Part shown: piece by piece, positions 16,109-27,500 of the stretch | How positions within the stretch are numbered: the first letter of the stretch is position 1 | How the letters are laid out: each line of letters begins with the position of its first letter | Assembly (NCBI GenBank): GCA_002360495.1 | Contig: DEQO01000055.1 | Coordinates: 62,001 to 126,000, forward strand | Direction: 5' to 3' | DNA: 64,000 nt | Source of the DNA: Flavobacteriales bacterium UBA3364 | GTDB taxonomy: Bacteria; Bacteroidota; Bacteroidia; Flavobacteriales_F; PHOS-HE28 | Made by a program: the position numbers and the translations under genes | Notes under the pieces: model-generated | Databases searched by the model: none | Told to the model about the DNA's origin: nothing | Seen by the model: the letters and a program-made list of their open reading frames with translations, nothing else

Positions 16109-16897
16109 TCAGCGCTTGATGAAGGTCTCACCCAGCTTGTTGTCGTAGTTGAGGTAGTACAGGTCCTTCTTCAAGGAAGCCACCTCCAAACGGTCCGCAT
16201 AGCCGCGCTTCACGATGTTCCCATACTGGTCGTAGACCTCGAACAGCGTCTTGCTGGAGAATACGATCTCCTCCTTCGGTTTGACAGGGCCCCAGGTCAC
16301 CGGCGCAACACTGGCATCGGTGTAGGTCACTGCTTCGCTGAAGCGTGCGCGCTTCGTCAGGTCCGTCTGCTTCACCCGGAAGGTGTTCTCCCCACTGTGC
16401 GGTGTTACCTTGAAGGTGTACGTGTGTTCTCCTGGCTTTCCGTCTCCCATGACCTCGCCCACCTTCACCCATTTGTTCCACCGCTTCTGCTCAACGATGT
16501 ATGGCAACTCGCCGGTCTCGTTGGCCGTTGTCCAGGTGTAGGTGCCGTCGCTGGAGATGGCTTGTTTCACGATGTCGAACGTGCTCTTCGGCTTCAGCAC
16601 CTCCGGGTTCAACACGACCGGCGTGCAACCGTCCTTGTGCTTCACCTTCACGACCACCTTATCGGACAGTTTCAATCCGAAGTTGTTCATGTCCACCTCG
16701 AAAGCACTGCTGTTGATCTCGTCGGTGGCGATCTGGTCGTTCACCGTGACTTCGAACACGCAGAAGCCGACACCCGCTTCGGAGAACGGATTCTGGATGA
16801 ACAGGTTCTTGCCTTGGAAATTCCCTTCGATCACGATCACGCCGGCAAAGGCGGGAAAGGACAGGGAGGCGGCTAGGAAGAGTGGGACGGAACGCAT
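16109..16897 (-). CDS. Exported beta-rich protein of unknown function, possibly with a sorting-like tail
   Basis: The protein has 262 residues. A signal peptide (MRSVPLFLAASLSFPAFAG) is followed by almost entirely beta-type sequence. It contains GNFQGKNLFIQNPF near the start of the mature chain, where such proteins in this group carry a GVGFC.FEVTVND segment, and an ending LFEVYDQYGNIVKRGYADRL..LYYLNYDNKLGETFIKR. That ending resembles a short T9SS-type sorting domain (D..G..v..g.......G.Y.l.......f.k.) but is not clear-cut. I do not recognise a family with certainty. A TATCCTTG element lies about 26 bases upstream. Confidence 0.6.
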   Translation of the reverse strand: MRSVPLFLAASLSFPAFAGVIVIEGNFQGKNLFIQNPFSEAGVGFCVFEVTVNDQIATDEINSSAFEVDMNNFGLKLSDKVVVKVKHKDGCTPVVLNPEVLKPKSTFDIVKQAISSDGTYTWTTANETGELPYIVEQKRWNKWVKVGEVMGDGKPGEHTYTFKVTPHSGENTFRVKQTDLTKRARFSEAVTYTDASVAPVTWGPVKPKEEIVFSSKTLFEVYDQYGNIVKRGYADRLEVASLKKDLYYLNYDNKLGETFIKR

Positions 16898-16923
16898 GAC
16901 GGTAGGGGGGCCTTTACAAGCTG

Positions 16924-16931
16924 CAAGGATA
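16924..16931 (-). promoter_or_regulatory. Candidate -7 element (TATCCTTG)
   Basis: Read on the minus strand, TATCCTTG matches TAnnTTTG at all but one fixed position and precedes the start at 16897 by 26 bases. Confidence 0.4.
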
Positions 16932-17029
16932 AGCGATCCTAGGCGTTTTTCCGAGGTGTTTTCGACGCCGTGTCTACGCAATTTCGACGTACGGGTTTCG
17001 CTTCCCCCGGAACGCCTCGTGCAGTCCTG

Positions 17030-17635
17030 TCAATCGTGGTGCTTCAGCACGCCGGCCCGGATGGCGACCTCCAGGTGGTTCTCGAGCGGTGGAATGGGGC
17101 AGGAATAGGCGCCCCCGTAAGCGCAATAGGGGTTATAGGCCCGGTTGAAGTCCAAGTCCACCTCGGTGCCCAGGGGGCCTTCAAGGTCCAGATATCGTCC
17201 GCCACCGTAGGTCGTCTCCCCATTGGTCAGGTCGGTGAAAGGGATGAACAGGTAGTTCACATAGTCCGGCAGGCGGCTAAGGTCGATGTTGCGGTAGACG
17301 GTCAATTGCTCCTCCTTCCCGTCCAGAACGAAGCGGAGGGTACCGATGCTCTGGTACTTCGGCTCCCGCTGGCTCGTGGTCTTCATGCCGAAGACAGGCC
17401 CCTCCTGCGCCGTGAAGGTTGCTTTTACACGGAACTTGGGGTCGGCCGCGAAGCGGTGCAGGGAGACGAACCCTTTGCGCTCTTCCTTCGGCAGCGGCGA
17501 ATGCAAGCTGTCGCTGTAGGCGGAATCGATCTTCGCCCAGAAAGCGTCCAGGTCCTTCCTCCAGCCTGCGTCACCGATCTGGGCGCTGCCGTTGGTCCAC
17601 GTGCAGCACAACGCGGCGAAAATGATCGTCCGCAT
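17030..17635 (-). CDS. DUF1684 family exported protein
   Basis: The protein has 201 residues, with a short signal peptide ending near GSAQ. The DUF1684 landmarks are present: LDAFWAKIDSAYSDSLHSPLP, then KGFVSLHRFAADPKFRV, PKYQSIGTLRFVLDG, LFIPFTDLTNGETTYGGGRY and the C-terminal NRAYNPYCAYGGAYSCPIPP block. The biochemical function of DUF1684 is not known. The gene follows the lipoprotein gene by two bases, so the two are probably one transcription unit. Confidence 0.88.
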   Translation of the reverse strand: MRTIIFAALCCTWTNGSAQIGDAGWRKDLDAFWAKIDSAYSDSLHSPLPKEERKGFVSLHRFAADPKFRVKATFTAQEGPVFGMKTTSQREPKYQSIGTLRFVLDGKEEQLTVYRNIDLSRLPDYVNYLFIPFTDLTNGETTYGGGRYLDLEGPLGTEVDLDFNRAYNPYCAYGGAYSCPIPPLENHLEVAIRAGVLKHHD

Positions 17636-17637
17636 CG

Positions 17638-18159
17638 TCAGCTTGCCGTGTTGGTTTTCACGGCTGCAGCCATGCGCTTGATGTCCGCTTCGTTGAAACG
17701 CCCCTCCGCAGCATCCTCGACCACGAAGGTGCGATCACCCACGGTGATCACCTGATGGAAATGCACGAACACCAGGTCCGCATCCGGGAACTGGGACCGG
17801 TAGATCAGTTGGTCCGGTGTTTCCTCGATCACGGTATGCTTCTGCAACATATCCCGTTCAAGATCGGCTTTCAACCGAGCGATATCCCCCGGAGCTTCGG
17901 AAATGGTGATCGCGAAGTGCTCTCCGGCGTGTACGGCCAGGTGCCCGAACTCCTCGTTCCATTTCACAATTGCGCTGTCCGCCCCAAGCGTGGCCAGATC
18001 ACCAAGGTCCGCCAGCAGCGGGAGATCATGAGCCGCCAGGTCCACCACATAGGATGGCGCCGCGACGTCCGTTGAGTCGGCCATTTGTTGGGCGGCTTCT
18101 TTCTTGCCATCGCCGCAGGAGGCGAACAGCACGACTACGAACGAGAAAAGGTATTTCAT
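17638..18159 (-). CDS. Lipoprotein of unknown function
   Basis: The protein has 173 residues. The signal peptide MKYLFSFVVVLFASC ends in a lipobox, with Cys15 the acylated residue. The mature protein is soluble, with alternating acidic segments (ADLGDLATLGADSAIVKWNEE) and a C-terminal helix (RFNEADIKRMAAAVKTN). I do not recognise a family. The start at 18159 begins the lipoprotein signal, and a TACTTTCG promoter element lies five bases upstream. It heads the unit that continues into the DUF1684 gene. Confidence 0.75.
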   Translation of the reverse strand: MKYLFSFVVVLFASCGDGKKEAAQQMADSTDVAAPSYVVDLAAHDLPLLADLGDLATLGADSAIVKWNEEFGHLAVHAGEHFAITISEAPGDIARLKADLERDMLQKHTVIEETPDQLIYRSQFPDADLVFVHFHQVITVGDRTFVVEDAAEGRFNEADIKRMAAAVKTNTAS

Positions 18160-18164
18160 GCTCG

Positions 18165-18172
18165 CGAAAGTA
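18165..18172 (-). promoter_or_regulatory. Candidate -7 element (TACTTTCG)
   Basis: The minus strand matches TAnnTTTG at all but one fixed base and ends five bases before the ATG at 18159. This predicts a leaderless lipoprotein/DUF1684 transcript. Confidence 0.45.
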
Positions 18173-18436
18173 ACTGTTGGTGAAGACCCTCGTGGCCAGG
18201 GTGTTCGCATCCAGTACCCTTTCTCATTGAAGGATCGTCCAAAGAGGCCGTGTTTGCAAGATGTAGTCGAACCCGCAGGTGGATCGGCCGGCTTGCCCAC
18301 AAGATCCCCCCCCTACTAGCCGACCGCTGATGCCGAATTATCACCATGTCAGACCACGTGGTACTGAGAAAATACAAGGTCGTCCGTCACGGTCATGGGA
18401 ACATCAAGATCACTCGGGGCGTTCGTGCCTTCTTGC

Positions 18437-20548
18437 TCACTGATCGATCGCCAAGACCTGGAACAAGTTGCTATAGTCGTCGGTCCACGGGCGGAAGCCG
18501 TCCGGCATCTTCGCAGCATAAGGCTCTCCGGCGCTGAAGTCCGGAGGTCTGTTCGATGCGGGGTCCGGGGTGGCCGCCACCGTTACGCGGAAGGCACGGT
18601 CATGGAAGATCGCGGTATCCTCCGTGATGAGCACCCATGTCGACGGTGAATACCACGGCGCTGTGCTGGCATCGTCGTCGATCACCATGGCCTCAAGGCC
18701 CACCGCCCGTGCGTTTCCCGCGCAAACCGGCACAAGGTCGAGATAGCGGTTCGAGATGTGGAACGCCAGGATGCCGTCCGGCGCAAGGTGACGCATGTAC
18801 AGTTCGGTGGCCTCGTGCGTGAGCAGATGTACCGGAATGGCATCGCCGGAAAAAGCGTCCACAGCGATCAGATCGAAGTCCTGGTCTTGCTGTGCTTCGA
18901 GCGAGAGGCGCCCATCGCCCATGATGATGCGCTGTTCCGCAGCCGAGCCGGAGTAGAACGTGAACAACGAGCGGGCGATGGTCGCATTCAGCGGATCGAG
19001 CTCGTAGAAGGTGAAGTGATCTCCGGCACGCCCATAATGCGCGAGCACACCGGCGCCGAGGCCGATCACCCCAACGCGCACGGGACCGCGTTTCCGCTTG
19101 GCGCGCAGCGCACGGCCCACGCCAGAGAATTCACCGTAATACGATGTAGGGCTATTGCGCAAAGCGGTTTCGAGCAATTGCGATCCATGTTCCACCGTGC
19201 CGTTCACCAAGGTCCGCACCGCAATGTTCTCCATGAGCGTATCGTCCTGGACCCGCAGGGCTCCATAGAAATTCCGTACCCGGAGCACCGAGTCCTTGGT
19301 GATGGTTCGTTCCTGCTGGAACGTGTATACCGCGAGCAGCACGACCGCCAGCACACTACCGAGGCGGAGCATCTGGGCCTTCGGGCCGCTCAGGATCCTC
19401 CAGGCCGCAATCAACCCCAGCATTCCGCACATAACGAGCCCCCATGGCAGTTCGATGTAGGAAGAGAAGATGCGTGGAGCGACGAGCGCGACGAAGAACC
19501 CGCCGAGCGCACCACCGAGCGAGACCATCAGGTAGAACAACGTGAGGTGCTGCGCCGAAGGCCGGCGCCGCGCTAGTTCGCCATGGCAGACCATGCAGGC
19601 GATGAAGAGCCCCGCCGCGAAGACGGGAATGCTCCAAATGATGTTCAGGTCGTCCTCCGAAGCGTAGATCAGGTAGGCCATGCCACCCAGCGCGACCGGG
19701 AGCAGGGGTAGGAATAGCCAGCGCCGATAGAGGCGGTCGCTTTCGAACGCAACAATGAAGGTGAGCAGATAGAGGGCGAGGGGAAGCACCCATAGAAGCG
19801 GTATGGGCGCTACGTTCCGGGTGATGTGGTTGGTCACCGCCATCAGCAGCACCGAAGCACATGCGGCCAGTAGCACCCAGAAAGCGCGAACGACAAAGCC
19901 TGGGACCGTAGGTGTGACAGGCCCAGCGACGTATGCATTAACATCTGCGGTGATCACGGATCCCGGCACAGCCGCTCGACCGGCCCAAGCGGTATACGCG
20001 CACAACACGGCGAACAAGGCATAGGCGGCGCTCCACACAAGCACTTGGGAAGAGGATGCCAGCAGTGGTTCCACGAGAAAGGGAAAACTCACCAGCGCCA
20101 GCAAAGAACCGAGGTTCGAAAGCGCGAAAAGGCGGTACGGCATTCCTGCTCCGGTACGTCGCGCATACCAAGCCTGCAACAAGGGACTGGTCGCCGCAAG
20201 AAGGAAGTAGGGTAGCCCCACGGTAGTGCCAAGGATCATCAGGATGCGCACCGTGGGATCATCCTCGACCGGCGAACGCCACGACGCGGAAGGCAGGATC
20301 GGCAGCATTGCGCAACTGGCCATCAAGAGCGCAACATGTATCCTCATCTGCGCTCGGCTTCCGAGGAAACGGATGGATAGATGCGCGTACGCGTATCCGG
20401 CAAGAAGGAGCAGCTGAAAGAACAGGAGACTGGCGCTCCACACCGCCGCTGATCCACCTGACCAGGGCAGGATGATCTTGGCGATCAGTGGCTGCACCTG
20501 GAACAACAGGAACGCGCTCAGGAAGATCGTGACAGCGTATAGCCTCAT
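18437..20548 (-). CDS. Fused polytopic membrane domain and spermidine-synthase-like methyltransferase fold
   Basis: The protein has 703 residues. The first 430 or so hold about 12 hydrophobic helices, starting LYAVTIFLSAFLLFQVQPLI, and include CHGELARRRPSAQHLTLFY, typical of this fused family. The C-terminal 250 residues have a Rossmann fold like spermidine synthase: GVIGLGAGVLAHYG (nucleotide-binding loop), FYELDP, RIIMGDGRLSL and FDLIAVDAFSGDAIPVHLLT. Spermidine synthase transfers an aminopropyl group; whether this membrane form makes polyamines is not established. The usual active-site aspartate is present in AVDAFSGD. No other polyamine genes are near. Confidence 0.85.
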   Translation of the reverse strand: MRLYAVTIFLSAFLLFQVQPLIAKIILPWSGGSAAVWSASLLFFQLLLLAGYAYAHLSIRFLGSRAQMRIHVALLMASCAMLPILPSASWRSPVEDDPTVRILMILGTTVGLPYFLLAATSPLLQAWYARRTGAGMPYRLFALSNLGSLLALVSFPFLVEPLLASSSQVLVWSAAYALFAVLCAYTAWAGRAAVPGSVITADVNAYVAGPVTPTVPGFVVRAFWVLLAACASVLLMAVTNHITRNVAPIPLLWVLPLALYLLTFIVAFESDRLYRRWLFLPLLPVALGGMAYLIYASEDDLNIIWSIPVFAAGLFIACMVCHGELARRRPSAQHLTLFYLMVSLGGALGGFFVALVAPRIFSSYIELPWGLVMCGMLGLIAAWRILSGPKAQMLRLGSVLAVVLLAVYTFQQERTITKDSVLRVRNFYGALRVQDDTLMENIAVRTLVNGTVEHGSQLLETALRNSPTSYYGEFSGVGRALRAKRKRGPVRVGVIGLGAGVLAHYGRAGDHFTFYELDPLNATIARSLFTFYSGSAAEQRIIMGDGRLSLEAQQDQDFDLIAVDAFSGDAIPVHLLTHEATELYMRHLAPDGILAFHISNRYLDLVPVCAGNARAVGLEAMVIDDDASTAPWYSPSTWVLITEDTAIFHDRAFRVTVAATPDPASNRPPDFSAGEPYAAKMPDGFRPWTDDYSNLFQVLAIDQ

Positions 20549-20852
20549 CTGCAGTTGTCGGTGTGCCGATGGCGAAGGTGGAGAACAAACCGCTGTGGGA
20601 CGGGTCGACCGTTCTTATCCGGTGATCCCGTTCCGCTGGGCTCCACGTGCACGAGGGGCGCAAGTAGATAGGCGTGACCAAGGCCCGTCCCGCAACAAAC
20701 GGCGTTCACAAGCGAACATGTCCATAGCGGTGATGGGATCCTCCAACGGAAGCGCACACCCGATATCGACTCCGATAGGTTCAGAGAGCAACTCCTCAGA
20801 CCTTAGATGCGATTGCCTTGTCTGGTGGTGACCTCCCGGGATGAAGCTCGAT
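20549..20852. other. Intergenic stretch without a recognised gene
   Basis: About 300 bases lie between two minus-strand genes. A minus frame (20878-20615) stays open but reads as low-information sequence and overlaps the downstream gene's end. I see no RNA, repeat or clear promoter. Confidence 0.5.
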
Positions 20853-21428
20853 CTACATACCGCCCTGGAATGTCGCATTCCCGGACTTCCAGGTCGTGGT
20901 GATCCGCTTGTAGTACAAGGTGGCCCTGATCATATCCGGACTAATTATTCCAGAAGGCATGTCCGCCGAATCGAACTGGCTGTTCGGTACACCCGGACCG
21001 ATCGCGGTTTGGATGCTGCCTATCGTCACGTCGGTCAAATTGATCTCGTAGTAGAGCGTTTCAACGCCTCCTGAAGTGGCCGTCTTGAAGCAGTTGATCG
21101 ACACGGACGGAATGGTCCCGTTCTGGGCAAGGATTGTCAGAAGCGATGTTGTGGCGGCATCCAGATCGATCACCATGGTCATTGGTTTATGCTGGAGCTT
21201 ACCTGTGGCGTTACCCGTAGCATCACGCGGGAGCAAGATCTCATGGCTCAAACTGTAGCCCTGCGTCCAGCCCTCCCGCCCTTTCTGAATAACACTTCCT
21301 CTAAGAGTCATACCCGCAGGAGCGGTCCACTGCACATAGTACTTCAGGCCCTGGGCAGAAGCACCAGAGGGAGAAAGCATGAAGCAGGACAACAAGGCTG
21401 CTCCGAGAAAATGGGCGGTGGTTCTCAT
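20853..21428 (-). CDS. Hcp-like protein with signal peptide
   Basis: The protein has 191 residues. A signal peptide (FLGAALLSCFMLSPSGASAQ) is followed by a domain whose strand order matches the Hcp (type VI secretion tube) family: SLSHEILLPRDATG, a K-P-M-T-M-V-I-D-L block, LLTILAQNGTIPSVSINCFK, a TLYYEINLTDVTIGSIQTA block (Hcp: ..Yl.i.LtdvlVssvq...) and a late MIRATLYYKRITTTW (Hcp: e.vsLnf.kIe..y). True Hcp has no signal peptide, and no type VI genes are nearby. It is better seen as an exported Hcp-fold protein. A well-formed promoter lies upstream. Confidence 0.6.
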   Translation of the reverse strand: MRTTAHFLGAALLSCFMLSPSGASAQGLKYYVQWTAPAGMTLRGSVIQKGREGWTQGYSLSHEILLPRDATGNATGKLQHKPMTMVIDLDAATTSLLTILAQNGTIPSVSINCFKTATSGGVETLYYEINLTDVTIGSIQTAIGPGVPNSQFDSADMPSGIISPDMIRATLYYKRITTTWKSGNATFQGGM

Positions 21429-21447
21429 GGTGGTGGTTTCGGTCTAT

Positions 21448-21478
21448 CAAACATAGATCATGCCAGGCAAGCAAACAA
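21448..21478 (-). promoter_or_regulatory. Bacteroidota-type promoter (TTG, 20 bases, TATGTTTG)
   Basis: On the minus strand TATGTTTG (21455-21448) is a perfect TAnnTTTG. A TTG lies 20 bases upstream and a TTTG 16 bases upstream, within the usual range for the -33 element. It ends 19 bases before the Hcp-like start codon. Confidence 0.6.
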
Positions 21479-21537
21479 GCACAGCGCGTCCCTCTTTGTG
21501 GGTACACGAAAGAACCCCTGTTCCGGTGCGCCCAAGG

Positions 21538-24500
21538 TCACTGCTCCCCAACGACCACACGCACACCTTCACTGTGCGACGAGAACTCAGGCGCATACAT
21601 GCACATCGCAGTGGTGATACCATTGCTGAAGTCGCCGGCATGGGCCACCCGCAGATCGTACTCGAACACGTAGGTGCCGGGTGCGATACGATCGAAGAAG
21701 AAGTGCATGCCCGCATCGCGGATGCTCTGGTAGTAGCCAAGTCCACCCTGCCACTTATAACCGCTGATCGCTTCAACAGGCTCCAGACCCGCCGCGCGCA
21801 GGTCCTTCAAATGCACGTAGTCCACGAAGCGGTCTGTGCGTAGTTCGATGCGGATGGTGAGCTTGTCGCCCGGCTTGAGCGCACGGGACTTGTCCAACGC
21901 GATCAGTTGTGCACCGGCATCGCTTTGTGCATGCAACATCACCTGCTTCTTGATGTTGAACGGACTTTCGTGCGGCGTCACCTTGTCCATGCGCTCCAGG
22001 TACTGCCAGTGCAACGCGCCCCACTGCACGCCGTCGCTGGCCGTGGTTACAGTGACTGCGCCCATCGCGGGCTTCACTTGCTCACCGGTCCACGACCGTA
22101 CGAAGTAGCCAGTGCCGGCTTCTGCTTTGTCGGCTTTCACGCGATCGTTCCCTACCATGATGGTCGGCTCCGCCTTCGGAGCAAGCCAGTCGTCACCCGT
22201 TAGCAAAAGCGCGTAGCACGCTTCGGAAGTTGCTTTGGTCGTCTTCCAATCGGTGGTCTGTTTCAGCTTCAACAAATACTGTCGCAAGGCATCAACACTC
22301 GCTTTGTCCTTCCCTACTTCGTGGAATGCTTCGATCATGAGCGCGTGCGTCTCCGTCGGGAAACTCCACCAATCGGAACCGGCATTGAAGCCTTTCCAAT
22401 ACATGCCGAGCTCTTCACTTCGTGTGGCACGCTCGTTCAACGACTTCAGGATGAGATCCGCATTGGGCGTGGCGTCCAGACGAGCGAACGCCAACACCAG
22501 CATCGCTTGTTCCTGCAGGCCATTGGTGAGCCATGTCTCCTTTGCACGGCGCAGATAGAAATCCGTTGCGGTGCGTGTCGCACCATCGATCGGCCAGCGA
22601 CGGAAGAAACTGCGTGCGTAGAGGAACTGGATGTCCGTTCCGTTGGGTACGTACTTCTCCAGGTCCTCCTTCTTCGTGTTCCGCTGCAACTCCATGTAGT
22701 CCTTCTCCAGTTCACTGTCCAACCAATTGACGGCGTTGCGCAGCATTTGTTCGCTGAGGCCGTCGGGGCGTGTGTCGGCCGCCTTCAACGCCTCCAGGTG
22801 ACCAAAGCCCGCGAGGATGTGCTGTGTGATGTTGCGCGAGGGCTGCATGCCGCTCCACCATGGCCAAGCACCGTTGGGCAGCTGCATGTCGCGCAGCTTC
22901 TTCATCGCAGTAGCTTCTTCAGCGGCCATGCGTTGCAGGTCGAAGAACAACGCGATGCGGCGTTTGCGTTCACCTTCATCCTTGGCGTTCATCACCCACG
23001 GCGTCTCTTCCAACAAGACGCCCTTCAGTTCGGGGTTCTTCTCGAGAGCGCTTAGAAAGGCTCCCTCTTTCCCTGATCCAGTTCCGGAGGAGGAGGCGCT
23101 CCATTCCGCAAAGACCTTCTTTACTGCTGGGCGCTCTTCCACGATGTGCGTTGCGAGACGGTTCGCGTAGTAGCGACTGAACGTTTGTTCTGCGCATTCA
23201 TGTGGGAACTCCATCAGGTAAGGCAATGCTTGCACGGCATACCACGCGGGGTTCGGAGTGAATTCGAGCTTGAGGTCCTTATGCCGCAAGGTCGATCCCG
23301 CAGCGGCAGAATTCACCAGCTTCGGTAGGGTGAACGTTCTGGTCCCTGCCTTGGTGATCGATAGCGGAACGCTCTCGGTGACGAGCACTTTGTCCGTGAG
23401 GATCGGCAACGGTCTTTCTTCACCGTCGCCAACGCCTGCTGCGTTCGCGGTGATCCGTACGCTCGCAACCTCGATCCCGGCGGGTACGACGATCGCCCAT
23501 CCAGCAGTCGCACTCCGGCCCGGCCCAGCCGCAAAGGGCCGTGTGGTCCTCTCTTTGGTGAAGGCTGTCGTGATGTCCTTGTTCGTGGTCGGATCGTAGA
23601 GCGTGAGTTGAGCGGTGCCGGTCACCGCTGGACCTTCGGTGGCATTGATCTTCGCGGTGAGCACGATGCGGTCCCCCTCGCGCAGGAAACGCGGTAGGTT
23701 GGGAACGACCATCAACGGTTTGCTGGTGACGGTCTCCTTCGAGAAACTGGCAAGCTTCAGGTCCTTGGTGTGCGCCAAGCCCATCACCTTCCAACGTGTG
23801 AGCGCATCGGGAGTGGTGAAACGCAGAAGTAGGCTGCCATCGCGATCCGTGAGCAGATCGGGGAAGAAGAACGCCGTTTCGCGGAAGTCGGTGCGGACGG
23901 GTTGACCGCCGTTCGGTGATGGTGTTGGTGCTTGTGAAGGCGGTGGAGCAGGAACCTCTTCCATCTCCCCTCCATTCATGTCCCGTTTGCCTGCACCGGG
24001 TGAGAAGGCCACATTGCCGACCTCCGAACGTTGCAGCATTTCCGCATCACCAGCGAAGCCGGATGCAACGTAAAAGGTCCCTCGTGCTACACGGTAGAGT
24101 CTGCTATATCCGAGGCCGAGATCCAATTCCGGATAACTACGCACCGTATCCCCAGGAAAGGCAGTGCTGTAGTATATCTGTTGGCCGTGCGATGCTCCGA
24201 ACGGCTCGTTCCTGTTCCAGCCGCGCTGCGCATAGTTCATGGGCCACTCGAACATGGACCATTCGTTCGCAATGAAATGATCGAGCGATGCATCATACAT
24301 CACACCCAGCAGTTGCGCGGCGACCTTCTCCTTCTTAAGGCCTGTGATGCGCAAGCGCCATTCCTCCTTGGAACCCGGCAACAACTTGTCGCGGAAGGAC
24401 AACCACTCCACTTGGAGTTGTTTGTTCGTCCACGGCACATCGATCCTCTGTGCCATGTTGTGCACACGCCCACGTTCCACGCATAGGAAATGCACCGTGA

Positions 24501-27500
24501 ACCCGCCGCGATCGGTCTCCACGACAGGCAATTCTATGCGCTGTTGGCCTTTGTTCAAGGTGAAGCGTCGGCTCGCGGCAATGCGACCATCACGCTCCAC
24601 TTCCATCAACACACGACCGGTCGGCAATGCACTGCTCAATAGCAGTACGGCTTTCTCTCCCGGCCCGCATTTCGCCACGATCGGTTCCAGGTGGAAGGCC
24701 TCGTTCACAAAGCCCGTGTTCTGGATCGTGGTGTCATAGACCGTCACCAGTTTGCTGGCCTTCACCTCCTTCCCATCGGCGTCCTTCGCGGAAACTTCGA
24801 TGCGGTACAGGCCAACGGTCCAATCGGCAATGCCACGCACCGGTAAGGACTTGCCTTTCGACAAGTGTGCCTTGTTCTCCGATCGCGTCGCATGTGCCAG
24901 CCAGCTCATCGGATCATCGCGCCAGCTGGACACTTGGAGTTCGCCTTCCAGGATGCGGTCCGGGCGCTCCCACAGCCGTTCGCGCTGCGGAGCGTCCATT
25001 GGGACGACCAGCTCCACGATACGCACATCCATCGGCACGTCCATATCCTGACCGTTCAGGTTCTTGATGCGCACATCGATGCTGTCCGTTGTGTTCCTAT
25101 CGATCGCCTCACCCACATTGATGGCGATGTCGATGCTGCGGTATCCGACGTTCAGCGAAGTGCTCGCGCTCTGCGTTTCGCCGGTGATGTCCGTTGCTTC
25201 TGCATCAACGGTGTAGAAGAAGGTCGGGTCGGCGCTTTCCGGGAACGACCGATCAGCGAGCGCTTTGAACGTTACGGTGAACTCGCCCTGTGCATCGCAT
25301 TGCGCTTCTCCACTGGCGATCTCGGTCTCTTGTCCCCACGGCAATCCGCGCCAACCCCAGCCGCACCACCACGGCATGCGCGCACCACGCTTCACGGTCC
25401 ACTTCACCACGGCTCCATCAAGCGGCACACCAGCATAGCTTTTCGCAACACCGCTCACGGTCGCATCCTGCTCCAACTTCGCGGCGGATGTGATCGGGTC
25501 GAAGACCACCTCGAACGTGGGCCGCTTGTATTCCTCCACCTGGAAGGATCGCCCACCGTGCTCATCATCGATGCGCATCGATCCCGTGAGACCACCTTGC
25601 GGTGCTCTGAAACTTCCGTGGAACGCTCCGAACCCGTCGGTGATCACGTTCGCGGTATCCAACTGCTCGCCGTTCACATCGAAGAAGCGGACCGTGGTCT
25701 TGAACGAGGGTTTCACCTCGGCCTGTGTGCCATGCTGCACAGTGACGATGCCTTTGTAAAAGATCTCCTGACCGGGTCGGTAGATCGCGCGATCCGTAAA
25801 GAACCAGGTGCGGATGTTCTCTTCCGGTCCTCCGTTGTTCCCGGTATACATCCACTTTGACCCGCTGATGAACGCATCTTCCTTGGCGCTCAACGACCAG
25901 ATCAACTCTCCCTCGTCGCCTTTCAGGTTGGTGCGCACCATACCCTCCGCATCGGTGACGTATTCCGCCACCCCGATGAAACGACGAATGCCCGTATAGT
26001 CCCTGTTCCTGACGTAGGCCCATGCCTTGACCCCCGAAATAGGAGCTCCGGTCCAGCGATCAAGCACCAACAGGTCCAGATCGGAACCGTTGTTCCGATC
26101 GGACAACATGAAGCGCGTGACCCAGAACGGTGCATGCACGATCACGTCCTTCTCCGTTGTAAAACCCTCGGATCCGCTGACAATGAGGCTGTATCGACCG
26201 AACGAGAGGCCTTGGATGGGCAATTCGATGAGGTGTGCGTTCAGATCGCCATCGTCCGGCAGATCCACCTCCCATTCGGCAACTGCGCGCTGTGCCAACA
26301 ACCATTCCGGGTGGTCGATCCGGGGTTCGGAAACGCCATTGATATCAAGGGGGTCCTTCACCACCCGCAGACGAACGTGCTTCGTGTTCGTGTAGGTCAA
26401 CGCGAGTTGCGAAACCTCGTTCGGGACCACGGCCTCCTCCAGTTGCACTGCGATGGACGGCATCTCCAATGTCGCTTTCAGCGCGGCAGCGTTCTTCGCC
26501 CCGAACGAACCGGGAAAGCGTACGATCGCCTCGTCGCACAGATCACGTGCGGTGCGTTTCTCCCACTTCCATTGCTCGCCCGCAAGCCGCTGGTACCTGG
26601 CACCTTGCTCTGCATGCCAATGTGCAATGGCCACCGATACCTCAGCCCAGCACGTATGGTCCGGGATCCGGGAGCGCAGTGCTTCCAACGCCTGCACGTA
26701 GAGCGAGTCCTTGTTCGGTAGCGTGCTTGCATCACGCACGTAATTCAGCCGCTGCAACACGACATCGGTCAGGGCATCGGGCGTATTGTCGTTCAAGTGT
26801 TGACGTTCCAATGCCTGGTACAACCGCATCGCTTGGAACTCCCATGCCGCGCTATCGCGGTGCTGCAATTTGCGCGAGGTGAAAGGCTCGAAGAGATCGA
26901 AGTCCTTCGCGTCGTCCAACTCGAACCGCCATGATGGTTCGGTCAACCGTGTTTCCGAATTCGTGAAGACCGCCAATGCACGGTGTGCCAGAACATCGAA
27001 TACGGTCGGCCGCAATTTCCGGGTTCCTTCATCACCGGTCAGCAGATCGCCCAATTCCCCGACGGGGATGCGTTTCAATGTATCGTCCGGAGCGAGCGAG
27101 GCCGCATACGAATCGATGACCTTTCGCATGTACGTGGCTTGCGACCATGTAGCGGGATCGGCACCGTCCTCCTGCATGTTCGTGCGCTCCAGTATGCGCC
27201 AGCGGTCCATCTGATAGCGGCTCCACCAACCGTCGGCTGCTGCCGAGTACAACAACTGTTTCAGCGGCACCGGGCTGGAGAGCGCACGCGCTTCCAACTG
27301 TTGCATGCCGCTGTCCACATCCATCCCGATGTAGCCCTGGAACCTATTGCGGTACATCCAAGCGCGGAATTCCGTACGCCATTCGCCGGAAGCCTGTGCT
27401 TCGTTCAAAAGCGCTTCCGTTCGTTCCAGTGCCGTGGCATATTGGCCCAGGTCGCTCAACGAATCCACCACGGCCCAACGCGGGTCCTTTGCTGCGGGAC

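Noticed and set aside
20615..20878. 87-codon minus-strand frame before the fused spermidine-synthase-like gene
   Set aside because: It overlaps the end of the Hcp-like gene and shows no family pattern or start signal.
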